DNA of 64,000 bases from Chaetoderma sp. LZ-2023a (GCA_034401795.1 CM067367.1:78216079-78280078), one strand, 5' to 3'; numbered from the stretch's first letter, positions 32,742-44,480 are shown. Translations and numbers: made by a program. Notes: generated by a model not told the origin, from the letters alone.

Positions 32742-32836
32742 TAATAAGGAAATATTAGGTACCTCTCCGTCCGAGATGAATAACAATTGTTATACATCCC
32801 GGACGGAGCGGTAACTAATATTTCCTTATTATTAGC
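32742..32836. repeat. 95-bp hairpin inside the hAT element
   Basis: Near-perfect palindrome: AATAATAAGGAAATATTAGG and CTAATATTTCCTTATTATT as outer arms, TCCGTCCGAGATGAATAACA and TTGTTATACATCCCGGACGG as inner arms. It lies 180 bp upstream of exon 2, in the intron. Confidence 0.9.
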
Positions 32837-33283
32837 ATATTTGTGTGGTGAATATTTTGATACACATGTATGTTGAATATGTGTGTAACAATTCGCCTGT
32901 ATGATACTTCTGACAAAGAGATCCAATCAAAATATTCTCAAGCGTGACAAAATTCTCAGCACCAAGCCACCAATAGCCCCCCAAATATACGTGTCTTGAA
33001 TTTACATGTATTTATTATTTAAGATTGTGGAAATTTCACTTGGTGGTGAAAGTGCTGAAGGCTCATGTCCAAGTTTTAAGGCATCATACTTGTCAGTGCG
33101 TGTGTGTGTGTGTGTGTGTGCGTGCACATGTATGCGTGTTGATTTTCTGTTGGATATTCAGAAAGTAATATGATTAAATTGAAGCTGATGGGGTGATTGG
33201 CTTCCACGCATATTATTTTCTAAATATTCACCAAAATAATTCATATACATCGTACAGAATTTGTTCCATCTAGGATTAAAATT

Positions 33284-33874
33284 TTACGAACCTACCTGCA
33301 TTACATCTGGACTTCTGAGTTCTTGTTTGACTTCGTCCACAATTTTATTGTACAGTTTAGGAATTTCCACTTCAGAAAATTGTTTTCTGGAGGGTACACT
33401 ATACCGTGGATCCAAAATATTTATTAATTTCCGGAACTCATCTCCATCTACAATACTGTATGGACGCAAATCTTTAACTATAAACCTTGAAATTTGGTTT
33501 GTAATACGATATGCTTTCGGGGATGAACAGTGGTATTTAGCAGCAAACATTCCAGTGAGTGTTGTTTGTTGTTGAGAAAAAGATGCTGATAATGAACCTA
33601 CATCGGATGTAGGAGGAAGATCACGTGATTTATCTTTATCATTGTTATTCCTTGCAATTTTAACACAATTAACAGTGGGGTGATGACGCCTCACGTGGGC
33701 AGTTAAATTTGATGTCCCTCCAGCAAACTTTATTTCCACTTTACATCTCCTACACACTGCTACATTGTCAACAATCTTCTTTGTCACTTTAGATAGTTTC
33801 AGCCAGAAATTTTTCCATACATCCGCCTTTCCCTTCTTATTGTCAATTAATTCAAACTCTTCTGGCTCTGCCAT
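33284..33874 (-). CDS. hAT transposase, BED zinc finger exon (exon 1)
   Basis: A 196-residue frame from MAEPEEFELIDNKKG. Residues 18-66 form a BED finger: VWKNFWLKL, VAVCRRCKVEIKF (C..C), GTSNLTAHVRRHHP (H...H). The second half (FAAKYHCSSPKAYRITNQIS, ILDPRYSVPSRKQFSEVEIP) matches the segment before the hAT catalytic core. A donor CAG|GTAGGT lies just after RSPDVMQ (about 33296), so the last residues of the open frame are intronic and the gene continues in exon 2. The BED finger would bind the element's ends. Confidence 0.9.
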   Translation of the reverse strand: MAEPEEFELIDNKKGKADVWKNFWLKLSKVTKKIVDNVAVCRRCKVEIKFAGGTSNLTAHVRRHHPTVNCVKIARNNNDKDKSRDLPPTSDVGSLSASFSQQQTTLTGMFAAKYHCSSPKAYRITNQISRFIVKDLRPYSIVDGDEFRKLINILDPRYSVPSRKQFSEVEIPKLYNKIVDEVKQELRSPDVMQVGS

Positions 33875-34837
33875 TTATTTGCTCAAACACGTACACATGC
33901 CTTACAACAAAATATTGTGAAAAATCAACAGTTCAAACTCGTTGCTGTATTAAATTAAAATCGTGTTTCCGCCTATCAGCCTATCGCATCAGTACAAAAA
34001 AGTGAGTTTAGACTCGCAGTAGACGAGCTACTCAAAATGCCTAAACGGCTAGAATTCGCCAATATGAGGATACTACCCGAGTAGCTACAGTAGCTACTCT
34101 ACAATGTGCATAAACTCGCTCAAAAACGCAGCCAGCTCGCTCGCTACATCGTCATATAAATAGAGGCAAGCATTCAATAACATTGCAACACGTGCTAAAC
34201 CTTTTTCCGCGAAAACACTCAGTACCGTTTACTGGGTCACAAAATAAATGCAAACCTAGATGTAACTGACTGCCGTATTGAACATATAAAATATGCCGCT
34301 TCTTATTTTGGCCGAACCAGTTTAATAGCAACGCAATTCACTGGCTCATATCGGCTTAGAGGGGGATATGCCTAATTGCCTCGAATACCTGTTATTGCCT
34401 AGGAATCTCACGATACATGGTCAAATTACTCGCCGCAATATTATAATATATAGCACGATTTAGGCTATGAAATGATATAATATGACCACTAAACTTTGTT
34501 TAGAATATACGCCACCCATTCTACTGAACAATTATTCAGTATTTAGTAATTTTAAGCACTCGGAAGCGGTGCGGTAACTGTTCCCGGATTTTGAGTTGTG
34601 TATCAATAACAGCAAACTAGTTCCCAGTTAAGTTCACTGCACAGTGTTGGTGTGTATCAGTTATGGTAAACTAGTTCCCGGTTTCACTTCCGGGAACCGC
34701 CTCTGATGCATTAGAGAAGTGACATACAATATTGGCAAAAACCGGTTCAGTAAGACTGTATCGCGATACGTGTATTGCCATGAACAGAACCACGATATAC
34801 CGGTATACCGGTAATATTGCACACCCCTAACGAGTTA

Positions 34838-36190
34838 TGCAGTCTTTGCTAAATGCATATTATAAATATGCTGTCATATGCAAGACTTCTGCATTATAGA
34901 GTAATGCACATTATAAATATGCCTGAGTTATGCATTATAGAGTAATAATGCATCATTGCATCATTTTAACATGTAATTGCTACACGTTTAATAAATGAAA
35001 TACCTAGGTATGGCAATATATAATATGTTGGCCTAATATAAAATATCTGAACTGACCTATGTAGAATTAATATACCTGGGCTATCCTATAAAATATCTGT
35101 GCTGACCTAATAAAACTACATATAATATATTTGAGCTACCCTATAAAATTTCTGAGCTGACAAATTTAGAACTGGTATTAAATAGCTAACCTATACAGGA
35201 TTTCACTATACATAAATGAGTTTGCATCATAACATATGATGCATATACTTATAAAAGCGTGTACATGGATTTAATCCATATACACATAAACAGAGAGCAT
35301 TATTAGGACCACATGTCATGACGGACAATAAATAGAGTTAACAATACAATGCATATGATTAATGTGTAGCAATTTACATATCATTTGACAACACATATTT
35401 GTAATGTGTAATCAAGAAATGCGTAAATATAACCACGCATTACTACGCGCAATTATTCACGCGTCATTTGAAAAATGCGTAATTATAATAACGCGTTCTG
35501 TGAGTCATACAGCGATGTACCCCTGTTGGGTTTTTTGGTATCTCAAGGAGTATTATTGCTGGAAAAAGCCACTATGTGCTTATGTGTCCAACTAATTTAG
35601 TTTCCCAAAAACTTACAAAGAATAGAACATCACGATTTTGCTGATGCAGATTGTTTAATAACTGTTCAGATGTACTATTAAACAGCCGAAACTACAACTA
35701 TAATTATTATTAACAGAAAATAATGTTAACGATTGATAGCGGTTTCTAGACAAGTTGAATGTCTTCAGTGTCATGCAGAATCTTAAAATTTGAAGCATTA
35801 ATTTCAGATTATCGTTTTAATTACATCAATCTCATAATACTGAACATGAGGATAATATTTGCAGGAAGATAAGTAGAATGTGCAAAATCTGATGGATTAT
35901 AACTGGATATTGACTCCGATTTGTGTGATTTTGTAGTTGGTTATCTCTGACATGACAAGTCATGATGATGTTCATGCACTAAGGAGATGTGTAATGCATT
36001 CCCCTCGGACCTGACACCTCATGCGCCTAGGGGAGTGAAGCTGAAAGTGCTTGTGAATTGGTCGATGGTCATCTCCTCGGACATGACACCTCATGCGCCT
36101 AGATGTGTAATGCATTCCCCTCGGACCTGACACCTCATGCGCCTAGGGGAGTGATGATGGTAAAACAGAGTCAATATCCAGGTCATCTGC
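34838..36190 (-). other. Gypsy 3' region and pol tail, part beyond the hAT insertion
   Basis: Inverted match to about 15560-17030 with a poorly matching stretch at about 35640-35740. It keeps the tandem motif that encodes PRRMRCQVRGE, at about 35995-36155, but its reading frame is not open. Confidence 0.85.
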
Positions 36191-37519
36191 TGTTGCTGAA
36201 TTAGGCAGCAATGACCTGCAGTCAAATTAGTTTCAAAATATTCAACAGCTCACCTGTATAGTCACCTTGATATTTAGTCTGGGAAATTATGTTTTAAGGC
36301 GTTAAAATCAATTTCAATGTGCATACAAAGTGGGCAGAATTTAGCTACGAATTGGCAAGGCATATAGCTAGAAATGGATCTGTGAATTAACAACATCATC
36401 TAGATCATCTGGTCAGGAATAGTTATTTGGCATCACCTAATGAGCATAACCACGATTATCCCAATTTCTTCCCACCCGATAAGAACATATATATGCCCAA
36501 GATCTATTGTGCCAAGACAAAAAGAGCAGCCCTACCAATCCTAGTATACTGCACCATACTAGAACCTGGTCATCGGCAAAGGTTAATTCTATGATCATCA
36601 CCATCCACCACCACCACCTCCACCATTTTTTAAATGAAGAGAGCGGAGTATTATCTTAAAATAAGGTCAAGAATAATAAGTAATATCACGGTAGTACATG
36701 TTCACAGTAGTTGTAATAAATATAATAAATAAATAGCCGTGACAATAATTCTTGAATGTTCAGCACATGAAATTGATGAAATTAGACAAGTGTAGATTCG
36801 CTCACTACATAGGGAACACTGAAAGCATTCAACTGACATCATGATCAGAAAAATTGCTGGATTTCTTGACTGATCGGAATTGTTACAGTAACAGTTACAG
36901 ATTGCAATGGGGCTATATCCCTATTCCCACCCCTCATGAAGTGGTAACTCGCATTTATTTCTTTTATTTAATTATTAATATTACCACTTTCTTCGTATGG
37001 CGAAAAAAACCACCCCATTATAGCCTTACTTATTAAAATGTTGTAGACGTTGAAAACATATATAATTTAAAATTGCAGTGTTTTAACCAGATTTTGTGGC
37101 AATCCGAAATCCCATAGTAAACCTATGGGAGGGGTTAGAATCAAGACATAGCCTCTAAGCCTGCAATGGTATATAAATATACCACGAACTACGAAGATTT
37201 CAAGATAGATATAAAACTTGTAGGACTGACGAGTGCCAAATAATTGGAAAATGTCAAAGCAAATACCATGAAAATAGATCAGAAATTAAAAATGAAGTTA
37301 AAATCAACTTAATTTGATTTAAAATATTTAAAATATAGTCTTACCTACCAGGACATGATAAAAATCTGATCTAATTTTCGCAGTTGTGAAAAGTTCAAAA
37401 TGGAGGACAATTTGCGCCATTCGAGTAATACTCGAGTAGCCCACGTCCTTCTCGAGAATTAAGCAGCAAAATCGTGAATAGAATTTAGAAATAACTAATA
37501 ACAATTTTTAATTTAGGGC
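36191..37519 (-). other. Leader region of the gag-pol-less Gypsy element
   Basis: No gene seen on either strand. It includes a family B arm (36206-36253) and ordinary AT-rich sequence. It may include Gypsy leader sequence and later insertions, but no gag motif was found. Confidence 0.5.
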
Positions 37520-37539
37520 CCAAAGTACTCCTGACACCA
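37520..37539 (-). promoter_or_regulatory. Primer binding site of the inverted Gypsy element
   Basis: Minus-strand TGGTGTCAGGAGTACTTTGG begins two bases after the 5' LTR. A TGGTGTCA start is usual for tRNA-primed Gypsy elements; the tRNA was not identified. Confidence 0.75.
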
Positions 37540-37541
37540 TT

Positions 37542-37736
37542 TGTAGTAACTTAACTACGTATAAAAGGTTACTCACCCAACAGAGGTCTTGAATCGGCCA
37601 GTGGAACCAGCAGCAGATGTGCACGGTTCAAGTTCCAAGGTACGACTGCCGGGCATCCGTAGAAACGGCGGGAATCAGCTAGCCCGGCAGCCGCGAAACC
37701 CGAACTGCGGAATTGCGGGATACCGCCAGCACCACA
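37542..37736 (-). repeat. Gypsy 5' LTR of the inverted element (195 bp)
   Basis: Reverse complement starts TGTGGTGCTGGCGGTATCCC and ends AGTTACTACA. Same length as the LTR at 17697-17891. Flanked outside by TTAT (37737-37740). Confidence 0.94.
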
Positions 37737-37832
37737 TTATTTTCATTCTCTGTGCTCATCGCCATCCAAGTCCCCTCCTCTATGCATGTGTCTCTTCATG
37801 CAACCACAAAGTGCGGACGTGGGAGCAGAGAT

Positions 37833-38260
37833 TTTCTCCTTCGATCAATACTCACCATTCTGTTACTTCTCATATACAGCTGGCCCTGACAGCTGGCTCT
37901 AGGACTATAGACTTAGAAAGCTTTACCGACTCCTTGGAACCGGGTACTCGGCTCCCAACTGCCGAGTACCCGTCTACCATAGAGCTCATTCTTGTTTGCA
38001 TAGCGACATGAGAATACATGCTTTTTGCAGTTGGAAAGTCTTAAGATTGTTTAAGCCTAAGTCTTTTTACTGTGATTAATTGTGATAGCTTGTGCGTTCT
38101 CAAAAGGATAATTGGATTAATATGGACGCTTCCGATGATAACCAGGTCGTATATTTCCATGTTATTCCATAGTTAAAAGACTTAGGTCTCTAAATTTCGT
38201 TGTGTCGCATGTTCCAATTTCTGACCCCAAAGAATCTGGGACGTGTGTTAACAACGAGAT
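37833..38260 (+). mobile_element. Left-end fragment of a DIRS element
   Basis: TTCTCCTTCGATCAATACTC onward is nearly identical to the left end of the DIRS element at 47325-47760, including CCGGGTACTCGGCTCCCAAC and CCCCAAAGAATCTG. It stops near GAGATATGCCAGAT, after which LINE-like sequence begins. Only the inverted terminal repeat and leader are present. Confidence 0.9.
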
Positions 38261-39510
38261 ATGCCAGATAAAAATAGTGTATCTATTGAAAGACACATGA
38301 TTTGTTGTCATCACCTAAGCGATGCGCACGTGAGAATGTCAAAAGTACGGTATCACATAACCCTCGAAAACTCCTTATTGGATGATAAGTATGATGCGAT
38401 AGTCATACATGTTGGCACCAATGACATTGGAACACATAAATTAGAGGACATGATTAGAGACTACGGAGAACTAATAGAGCTGATCAAATCCATGTCACCA
38501 AACACAGAAATCTTTATTTCATCACTTACCGCGCCCCACCAGTAGATATTACAACAATTTGACAGAGGTTTTTAATGGTATGCTCCTGGTCCCTCATCAA
38601 CTGGTTGCAAGTCAATTTCATAGATAACACACACAGCAGCCCAGAATGAGAACAATACCAGGAAATGTTCCAGGACAATGTACATCCAAACCATTATGGA
38701 ATATGTTTGTTGTCTGACAACATTAAAAGCTATCTGCACTCAGAAATGGATATCCATGAATTCAGTGGATTTTTACTGTGCAGAGACGACATGACGGAGG
38801 AGAAGAGACAAGAACCTAAGTGCTTCAAAACTCCACCAATGACAATATAACTATCAAACCGTTTTAGTTTATTACGCAGTGAACCCGTAGCCACACCAAA
38901 TGAAGAATCATATCCAGAAACTATAAACAGCAATACAAAGAAGAAGACTAGCCCACCTTCCCAAATGAGTACAGCTCATAAAGTAAGGTGTAAAAAACAA
39001 TTAAAAACACTAACTTTTGAGTGCACAGACATCAGCACAAGGCAAATACTAAAACATTTTCAAACAAACATTCTGTAAGTATTGCTTTGCAATACAGAAG
39101 TCTTACCAAAAAATACAACCATACACATTAGTGAACTACAGATTGATGGATACCATCTCTCTCTGAATAGTAAACGATCAGGAGGAGTCATCATATATAT
39201 ATATATATATATATCATTAAATGCTCAAAACTGACACCCTGAATGATGTGGATTTTAATGAATCAGTATGGCGTACATGCATGGACGACATAACAAAAGG
39301 AAAAAATTCTTGTTGGTTGCATCTACAGAAGTCCCAACTCAGACGGCCCAAACAAAAACAAACTCATAAATCTACTAAACAAGGTTGATACAGCAAGCGC
39401 AGACCACATTCTTATAGCAGGGGATTTCAACTTCCCATCGATTAACTGGAGCACTGGATATTCATCAAATGAAGAAGATGTATTTCTTAACACTAGCAGC
39501 GATATCTTTT
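38261..39510 (+). pseudogene. LINE fragment: esterase-type ORF and start of endonuclease (CR1-like)
   Basis: The first part has DAIVIHVGTNDIGTH, a block of SGNH/GDSL esterases, and later, after a stop and frameshift, MFQDNVHPNHYGICLLSDNI, the D..HPN..G block. Such an esterase is found in ORF1 of CR1-type LINEs. Farther on an endonuclease (EEP) is visible: IHISELQIDGYHLSLNSKRS, GGVIIYI, then after a frameshift VGCIYRSPNSDGPNKNKLIN and HILIAGDFNFPSINWS. An AT run at 39192-39214 sits inside the endonuclease. No reverse transcriptase follows, so it is a 5' piece broken at about 39510. Confidence 0.85.
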
Positions 39511-39790
39511 TATTCATGCAGGTTATATATCATGGTTATGGTTCTTGGCTGGGTTAAGCTTTATTATTTTGTATTTTCATGAAGTTGAAAAAAGAGATTT
39601 TGGGAGAGTTGGAAAAAATATCGGCGTCAGCGTTGGCATCCACTCTGGTAACTGGTTAAGCTTTTTTAAAATGGCATTTGCACCCCTAATGGTTCATCCA
39701 ATTTAGAATAATTTTTGTGTCCAGGCGCTGTTGTTGGCGCAACTCCTCCTGCAAGGAGTCTAGGCTCGAGCTGCATCACGAGAGGCTAAA
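39511..39790. other. Unassigned spacer
   Basis: No gene or clear repeat recognised between the LINE and the Penelope-like fragment. Confidence 0.4.
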
Positions 39791-40122
39791 TGAAGACATT
39801 GCGCACAACGTTGTATACCTGATCATTTGCAAACTGCCACAAACAGTACGTTGGTGAAACTCTGAGGCCATTCAAAATATGAATACAGGAACATCTTAGA
39901 TCCATTACTCATCTGCACAGAAAAAATAGTTATGATAAACCGGTCTCACGTCATTTCAACAAGAAAAAGCATTCAAGGGAACACATGCGTTTCCGCATAA
40001 TTCAAGTACTGTCCTCTGACCCCATGGACCCAGAATCTACCCAATGGAGAAGAGAGAAGGAATCACACTGGATCCATCAACTACACACCATGAAACCATC
40101 AGGGATTAACCTAGCAACGTGA
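39790..40122 (+). pseudogene. Penelope-like element GIY-YIG endonuclease fragment
   Basis: Pieces in adjacent frames read NVVYLIICKLP, then QYVGETLRPFK, EHLRSITHLHRKNSYDKPVS, RHFNKKKHSREHMRFRIIQV and WRREKESHWIHQLHTMKPSG, ending INLAT and a stop. VVYLI...C, QYVGET, and W...E..WI..L fit the GIY-YIG endonuclease at the C-terminus of Penelope-like retroelements. At least one frameshift and one stop are present; no reverse transcriptase remains. Confidence 0.85.
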
Positions 40123-42728
40123 AACCCACACCATTCCCTTCAGCTGTCTGGCACCACGCACGCACACACACACACCGATACCTGAAAACGTAGTTATAAA
40201 TAATTGTTGCTATTTGTTATGCACTCATATGTCTTTTTCTATATATACATGTACGGTCCGTGTATCGGTTTCTAACAGGGTATAGACAGTTTTGCTGATT
40301 GCATAAGATTGTAAAGCTTTTGTCACGAAATAACTTCTATTTAGTAATTAGCCAGGGTTCAGTGAAATACTACATGCATTACAATTTTTTACTTCCTCCA
40401 AATAAATTTACTGGTGTAGATACATATTATCGGTTTTCAGAGAGTTTTTCTGTACTTACATGTGGGTACCAGTTTCTAACATAGATGTAAATTTGTTATT
40501 TATATAGTGACAAGATGGAGATGTGACATCACTGTCTATAGTATGACAACATGAGAGTTTGTCAGCAAAAATAATGATACAAACGCTGCTAAAAAGGAAG
40601 CACAATTTAAGTTATTGTAGTAAATCTAGACCTGATCGAATTCCATTTTTCACAATACCCGGTATACATAGACAACAGCAACACCATTTTAAAAATCTAA
40701 ATTTTGTATCCTTGTTTTGTAACGTAGTAAATCTCGTGTTAAAATGAGTATAAGGATTGTTATGCATACCATAAAACGTAAAATCCTTTTAGTTTTTACC
40801 ATATAGAGAAACTATGGACGTGTTTGGATTGGGCATGATGCGTGAAAAAAATTGATCTAGATTTTAAAACAATATAAGCACCCCATGCCCCTTCAGCACA
40901 TCCGCAGAAAAGAATTATTATTATGTTGGTGAAATCAACATACATGTATTATATTTGACAGCAACGAGCATACATGTATGTCGTCTGACAAGAAAACTGG
41001 ACCAGTTTGTTTCATTTCTTTACCAGTTACGGACATTTTTATAGACCCTAAAAAAAGTAATAGTGAAAACACATGTCTTTCACACGTCAAATAAAAAGAT
41101 ACATGTAGGTAAAATAATTACTTACTTCTGCTACATTTTGATACAATTTTCAAATGTGTAAAAATGTTGTATCTATTGAAATAAACATGTTTTGACGATG
41201 TCTCCAAAACAACGAGTGTGGGAAATCACAAAAAGGATCAATTGTTAAAAATAGAACCGTGTTAAAAACAGGTACCCTGACCAAATGCATATATGAAAAT
41301 TACAATTTGTTTTATTGCAACTCAGTTGGCAACTCAGGGAGATAATTACTCAATAATATACATTTAGAGTAATACTAAGTTATTTCCCTTAAGTACAGTA
41401 GTGTTGCAAGAGAAATGATATATTACTGTCAAATATGAAAGATTGTTTTGCTGACATGAGTTTTTGTTTTTTTCTTTATCCCATATATATATTGTAGCTA
41501 TTGTCAGAAACATTAATTGCGTATATTTCAGCTAATAACCATAATCCTATCACACTGGCCTAGGTCATGCTCCAGACTCGGTCAGTGTTGTCAGCCTTTT
41601 GTCGAGTGCTAGTACTTAGTTCATGAAACTGTTATTATTCATGGGCTCATTGAGCTGGGATTAGTCAAGTTTTACCTGTGAATGTGTTCAGGGACGGAAA
41701 CATGGAAAAGATAAATGAGCATACATGTAATTTTTGTCATGTATGTTGTCAGGAATATTCTTATGAATATTTTTGAAATTAACTTGAAGTAAGAAGTTAC
41801 AGTCAAATTATTTCAAAGTAACCACCACCCATTCTGTCTGAGAACAGTTTCACTATCTTGAATTCAAAATTATGTCTCCCTATCAACCTAAGTAAGCTGA
41901 TTGGCACAAACATTGTATTCGCTGTTAATTGGATCAGTAATCATAAATTATGTTACCTCACATCAAGTGTGCATTAGGCTTCATACACCTGCAGAATGAA
42001 ATTCCATACCCTTTCCAGAGAAGCAATATTTGGAATATTATTGACAAAATTTTGTACATGTAAATGAGAATCACATCGGAACAATATTTAAATTTTCCAT
42101 ATATTTCCCAAACCTGTAGCAGAAAATGTTGAATTTGTATTATTTTCCAAGGATTGGAAATTGGTCTCTTATAAGTGCATACTTTTCCAGACTCTTGAGT
42201 ATGGCAGGATGTCAAAAGACTAAGTATACTCACTTACTATGAAGAGGGCACCGTGACTCTTACTCCAGCCATGCCAGTCCCGGAAACATTTCTTTTACAT
42301 TTCAGATTTTTTAAATCGACGCCAAATTTGGAGACAGAGTTTGTACTCATTTTACAATAAGAAATTCAATGACATCCATGACCAAACTAACACAATGTCA
42401 TGACCATGACTGAGTTGAGCATGCTTGTTGTGCATTATTTAATCCAAACATGTTTACAGTTCTTCATCAGCTAGGTGAACACTATGGCCCTTGGGCCAAT
42501 ATATTTTGTTTACTAGACATATTTAGGAGTCTAAAAAATGAGTTTGATAAACAACACCAGGGGGTAGATGAAAACGACTTCTGCGTAATAGACTACATGT
42601 ATACATGTATGGGATCCAGCGTATGGAGTTGGTGGATCCAATATTTCGCTTGTTCTTTTCTGATAGGAGTTTTGTCAGGTTCCTCAGGACCGTGAGGAAG
42701 AAATTGAATAATTTTTAAAGGACACATT
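40123..42728. other. Gene-free interval
   Basis: No coding region or structured repeat is supported apart from a family B copy near 41757-41822. TACATGTA is frequent here (40248, 40940, 40968, 41098, 41724, 42053, 42595, 42603). Confidence 0.55.
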
Positions 42729-42930
42729 CTATCCACCGTGATTGGGCAAATTAAAATGTGCAACCGGGGTATCTTTGTGTTTTATAATATCCCTTAAATG
42801 TTCTTTCACCCGCATGTGGAACTCACGTTTGCCAGGTCTCCCCCACATTGTTTGTGACACACAATGTAGCGTGCATGTGAGTAAGTATATGACATAGGGA
42901 GTGTCACAGTACATGTATGTCTTCACTTCA
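42729..42930 (-). pseudogene. Penelope-like GIY-YIG endonuclease fragment
   Basis: Minus-strand reading DTPYVIYLLTCTLHCVSQT, GRPGKREFHMRVKEHLRDII and KHKDTPVAHFNLPNHGG. YVIYLLTC..C and R..EHL..I..H..T.V..HF match the GIY-YIG domain of Penelope-like elements. A small deletion affects the QYVG motif. It differs in sequence from the fragment at 39790, so it is a second family. Confidence 0.82.
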
Positions 42931-43209
42931 CATCAGTATTTTAAGTCTGTGTGAATACTGGTGAACTCGCGTTTACTATCCATTTTGTGACAGAAAAAAA
43001 CATTTTTTCTGGTGCATGGGTAGCTAGGGTTTAGGAAAGTTTTTCCTTAAAATCGTGTTGTGGTGGGAAACAAAGGTATCTTTCAAAGTGGAATCTTTCT
43101 ATAGTCAAACCTTGGTGGTCTGGTAATCAGGGAATGGGTTTCTGCATTTAGGACTGCTTTCTAGCAGTTCCCAATCCTTTTGGATGCTTTCTTTGCTTTA
43201 TGGCTTTGA

Positions 43210-43626
43210 GTGTGGAAGTCCATAATGTATGAGATGCGAGGGTTTTTCTTCCCATAGGGTCAAAGGTCAAGGTCACTGTGACCTAACTAATTATGTACTA
43301 TTGCGTTTCTGGAAGATAACTCGAGTTCTATTGAAGGGATCGTTGCCAATCTAGTGTGGGAGCTTGTCGTTGGTGTTCCAAAGAACCCTATCAATTTTTG
43401 CGGCAAACGGTCAACGGTCAAGGTCACAGTGACCTAATTAATTACGTAATATTGCATTTCTGGATGATAACTTGAGTTCTATTTAAGGAATCGTTACCAA
43501 TCTGGCGTGGGAGCTTGTCCTTGGTAGTCCCAAGAATCCTATCAACTTTTTCGCCAAACGCTCAAAGGTCAAGGTCACTGACCTAATTAATTACGTAATA
43601 TTGCGTTTCCGGATAATAACTCAAGT
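43210..43626. repeat. 151-bp tandem repeat with nuclear-receptor-like palindromes (left part)
   Basis: Units repeat every 151 bp. Each has TCAAGGTCA leading into GGTCACTGTGACC (43271-43283), GGTCACAGTGACC (43422-43434) and a shortened GGTCACTGACC (about 43572). Shared blocks are CTAATTAATTACGTAATATT, GATAACT.GAGTTCTATT and GTGGGAGCTTGTC. The array is cut at AACTCAAGTT and resumes at 62207. Confidence 0.93.
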
Positions 43627-43960
43627 TTTGTAACACAACAAAAATACTAAGCCACTCAATTCACTGTTTGCTATAAGTCACCTGACTTAGATATCTCAGA
43701 AAATTTTAACCTATTCATTCCCATGGCATATGGGTTCCCTAGTAAACAAGGTTAGCAGAGATACATCCCTCCATTGGGTATTCTTGATAGTATCTCTTTA
43801 ACCCTAATGCAGTCATTGCTCTAGGGAACCGGTTCCTCTATTCCTATAGAGAACATATAAACGAGTCTGTGAGCATGCGCACTTATGCTACTTTGCATGC
43901 GCCCGAGTCCAAGCCGTCATTAATTAATTTTCTGTATTACAGGAAACACCTGATTTATAT
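43627..43960 (+). repeat. Left inverted terminal repeat of the outer DIRS
   Basis: Contains CCACTCAATTCACTGTTTGC, GACTTAGATATCTCAG, CTAGGGAACCGGTTCC, TATTCCTATAGAGAACATAT and AGCATGCGCACTTATGC. The same blocks occur reversed at 61770-62060. TATAAACGAGTC after GAACA could be part of a promoter, as expected for a terminal repeat. Confidence 0.92.
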
Positions 43961-44186
43961 CTCAACAAATCCTATTCATTTCCTAATCTTGTGGAGTTAC
44001 ATCCACATTTGATTTTTCATGACTACCACAGAACAAGCAGTCTGTTGAATAAGTCCTAGTACTTATGTAAAATGTTTATAATTTACGTGAATATGAACAG
44101 AAAGTTAGTTGTGACCAAGTTGAAAGAAAATGGCGCCAGCTTCACATTACAAGCCAGGTGAAGTCAATAACTGATCCTATTTTAGC

Positions 44187-44480
44187 CACGAGGCTCGTTC
44201 CTACGAAAGGTATACTATATACTGGTTTGGAACATCTCCTACGAAAGGTATCCTACATAACATATGTAACATACCGGTTGGGAAGTTAGTGGATCAATTA
44301 AGAGTTTTAACTAGGTACGTATTTCCATATGCCATTCTTTCCTACATAAGGTATACTACATACCGGTTGGGATCGAGTCCTACTGTACATACGGTATCCT
44401 ACATAGCATATGTAACATACCGGTTGGGAAGTTATTAGATCTCTTAAGAACGTGACAGTGGTGCAAACAGGCGTGGTGGA
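44187..44480. repeat. Two-copy diverged tandem repeat, third copy at 57146-57245
   Basis: CGTTCCTACGAAAGGTATAC, TATATACTGGTTTGGAACAT, CATATGTAACATACCGGTTG and GGAAGTTA repeat with about 140-bp spacing. The copy at 57146 matches the first one closely. Confidence 0.85.

Larger units (their letters stand above)
29823..34829 (-). mobile_element. hAT DNA transposon (5.0 kb), complete ends
   Basis: Both ends start TAGGGGTG reading inward (left TAGGGGTGGGTATTGC, right TAGGGGTGTGCAATAT after reverse complement). They are flanked by the 8-bp duplication ACGAGTTA (29815-29822, 34830-34837). An 8-bp duplication and a TA(A/G)NG start are hAT hallmarks. ATTGCAATAT motifs repeat near the left end. The gene is on the minus strand in two large blocks. 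Without the insertion the host Gypsy sequence reads through as in 16990-17040. Confidence 0.96.
28966..37736 (-). mobile_element. Gypsy-family LTR element, gag-pol-less, interrupted by hAT
   Basis: Reading on the minus strand: 5' LTR (37736-37542), a 2-base gap, primer site (37539-37520), about 1.35 kb of unassigned leader, the pol-tail tandem motif (36155-35995), the family's long 3' region, polypurine tract and 3' LTR (29143-28966). TTAT flanks both ends (28962-28965, 37737-37740), so this is one complete insertion. Gag, protease, reverse transcriptase and integrase are missing, so it depended on a full relative such as the element at 11450-17891. A hAT element sits at 29823-34829. The LTRs differ by about 17 bp of deletions, so it is not very young. 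Confidence 0.92.

Noticed and set aside
37589..38011. 140-residue frame across the Gypsy LTR and DIRS end
   Set aside because: It spans the boundary of two unrelated non-coding repeats.
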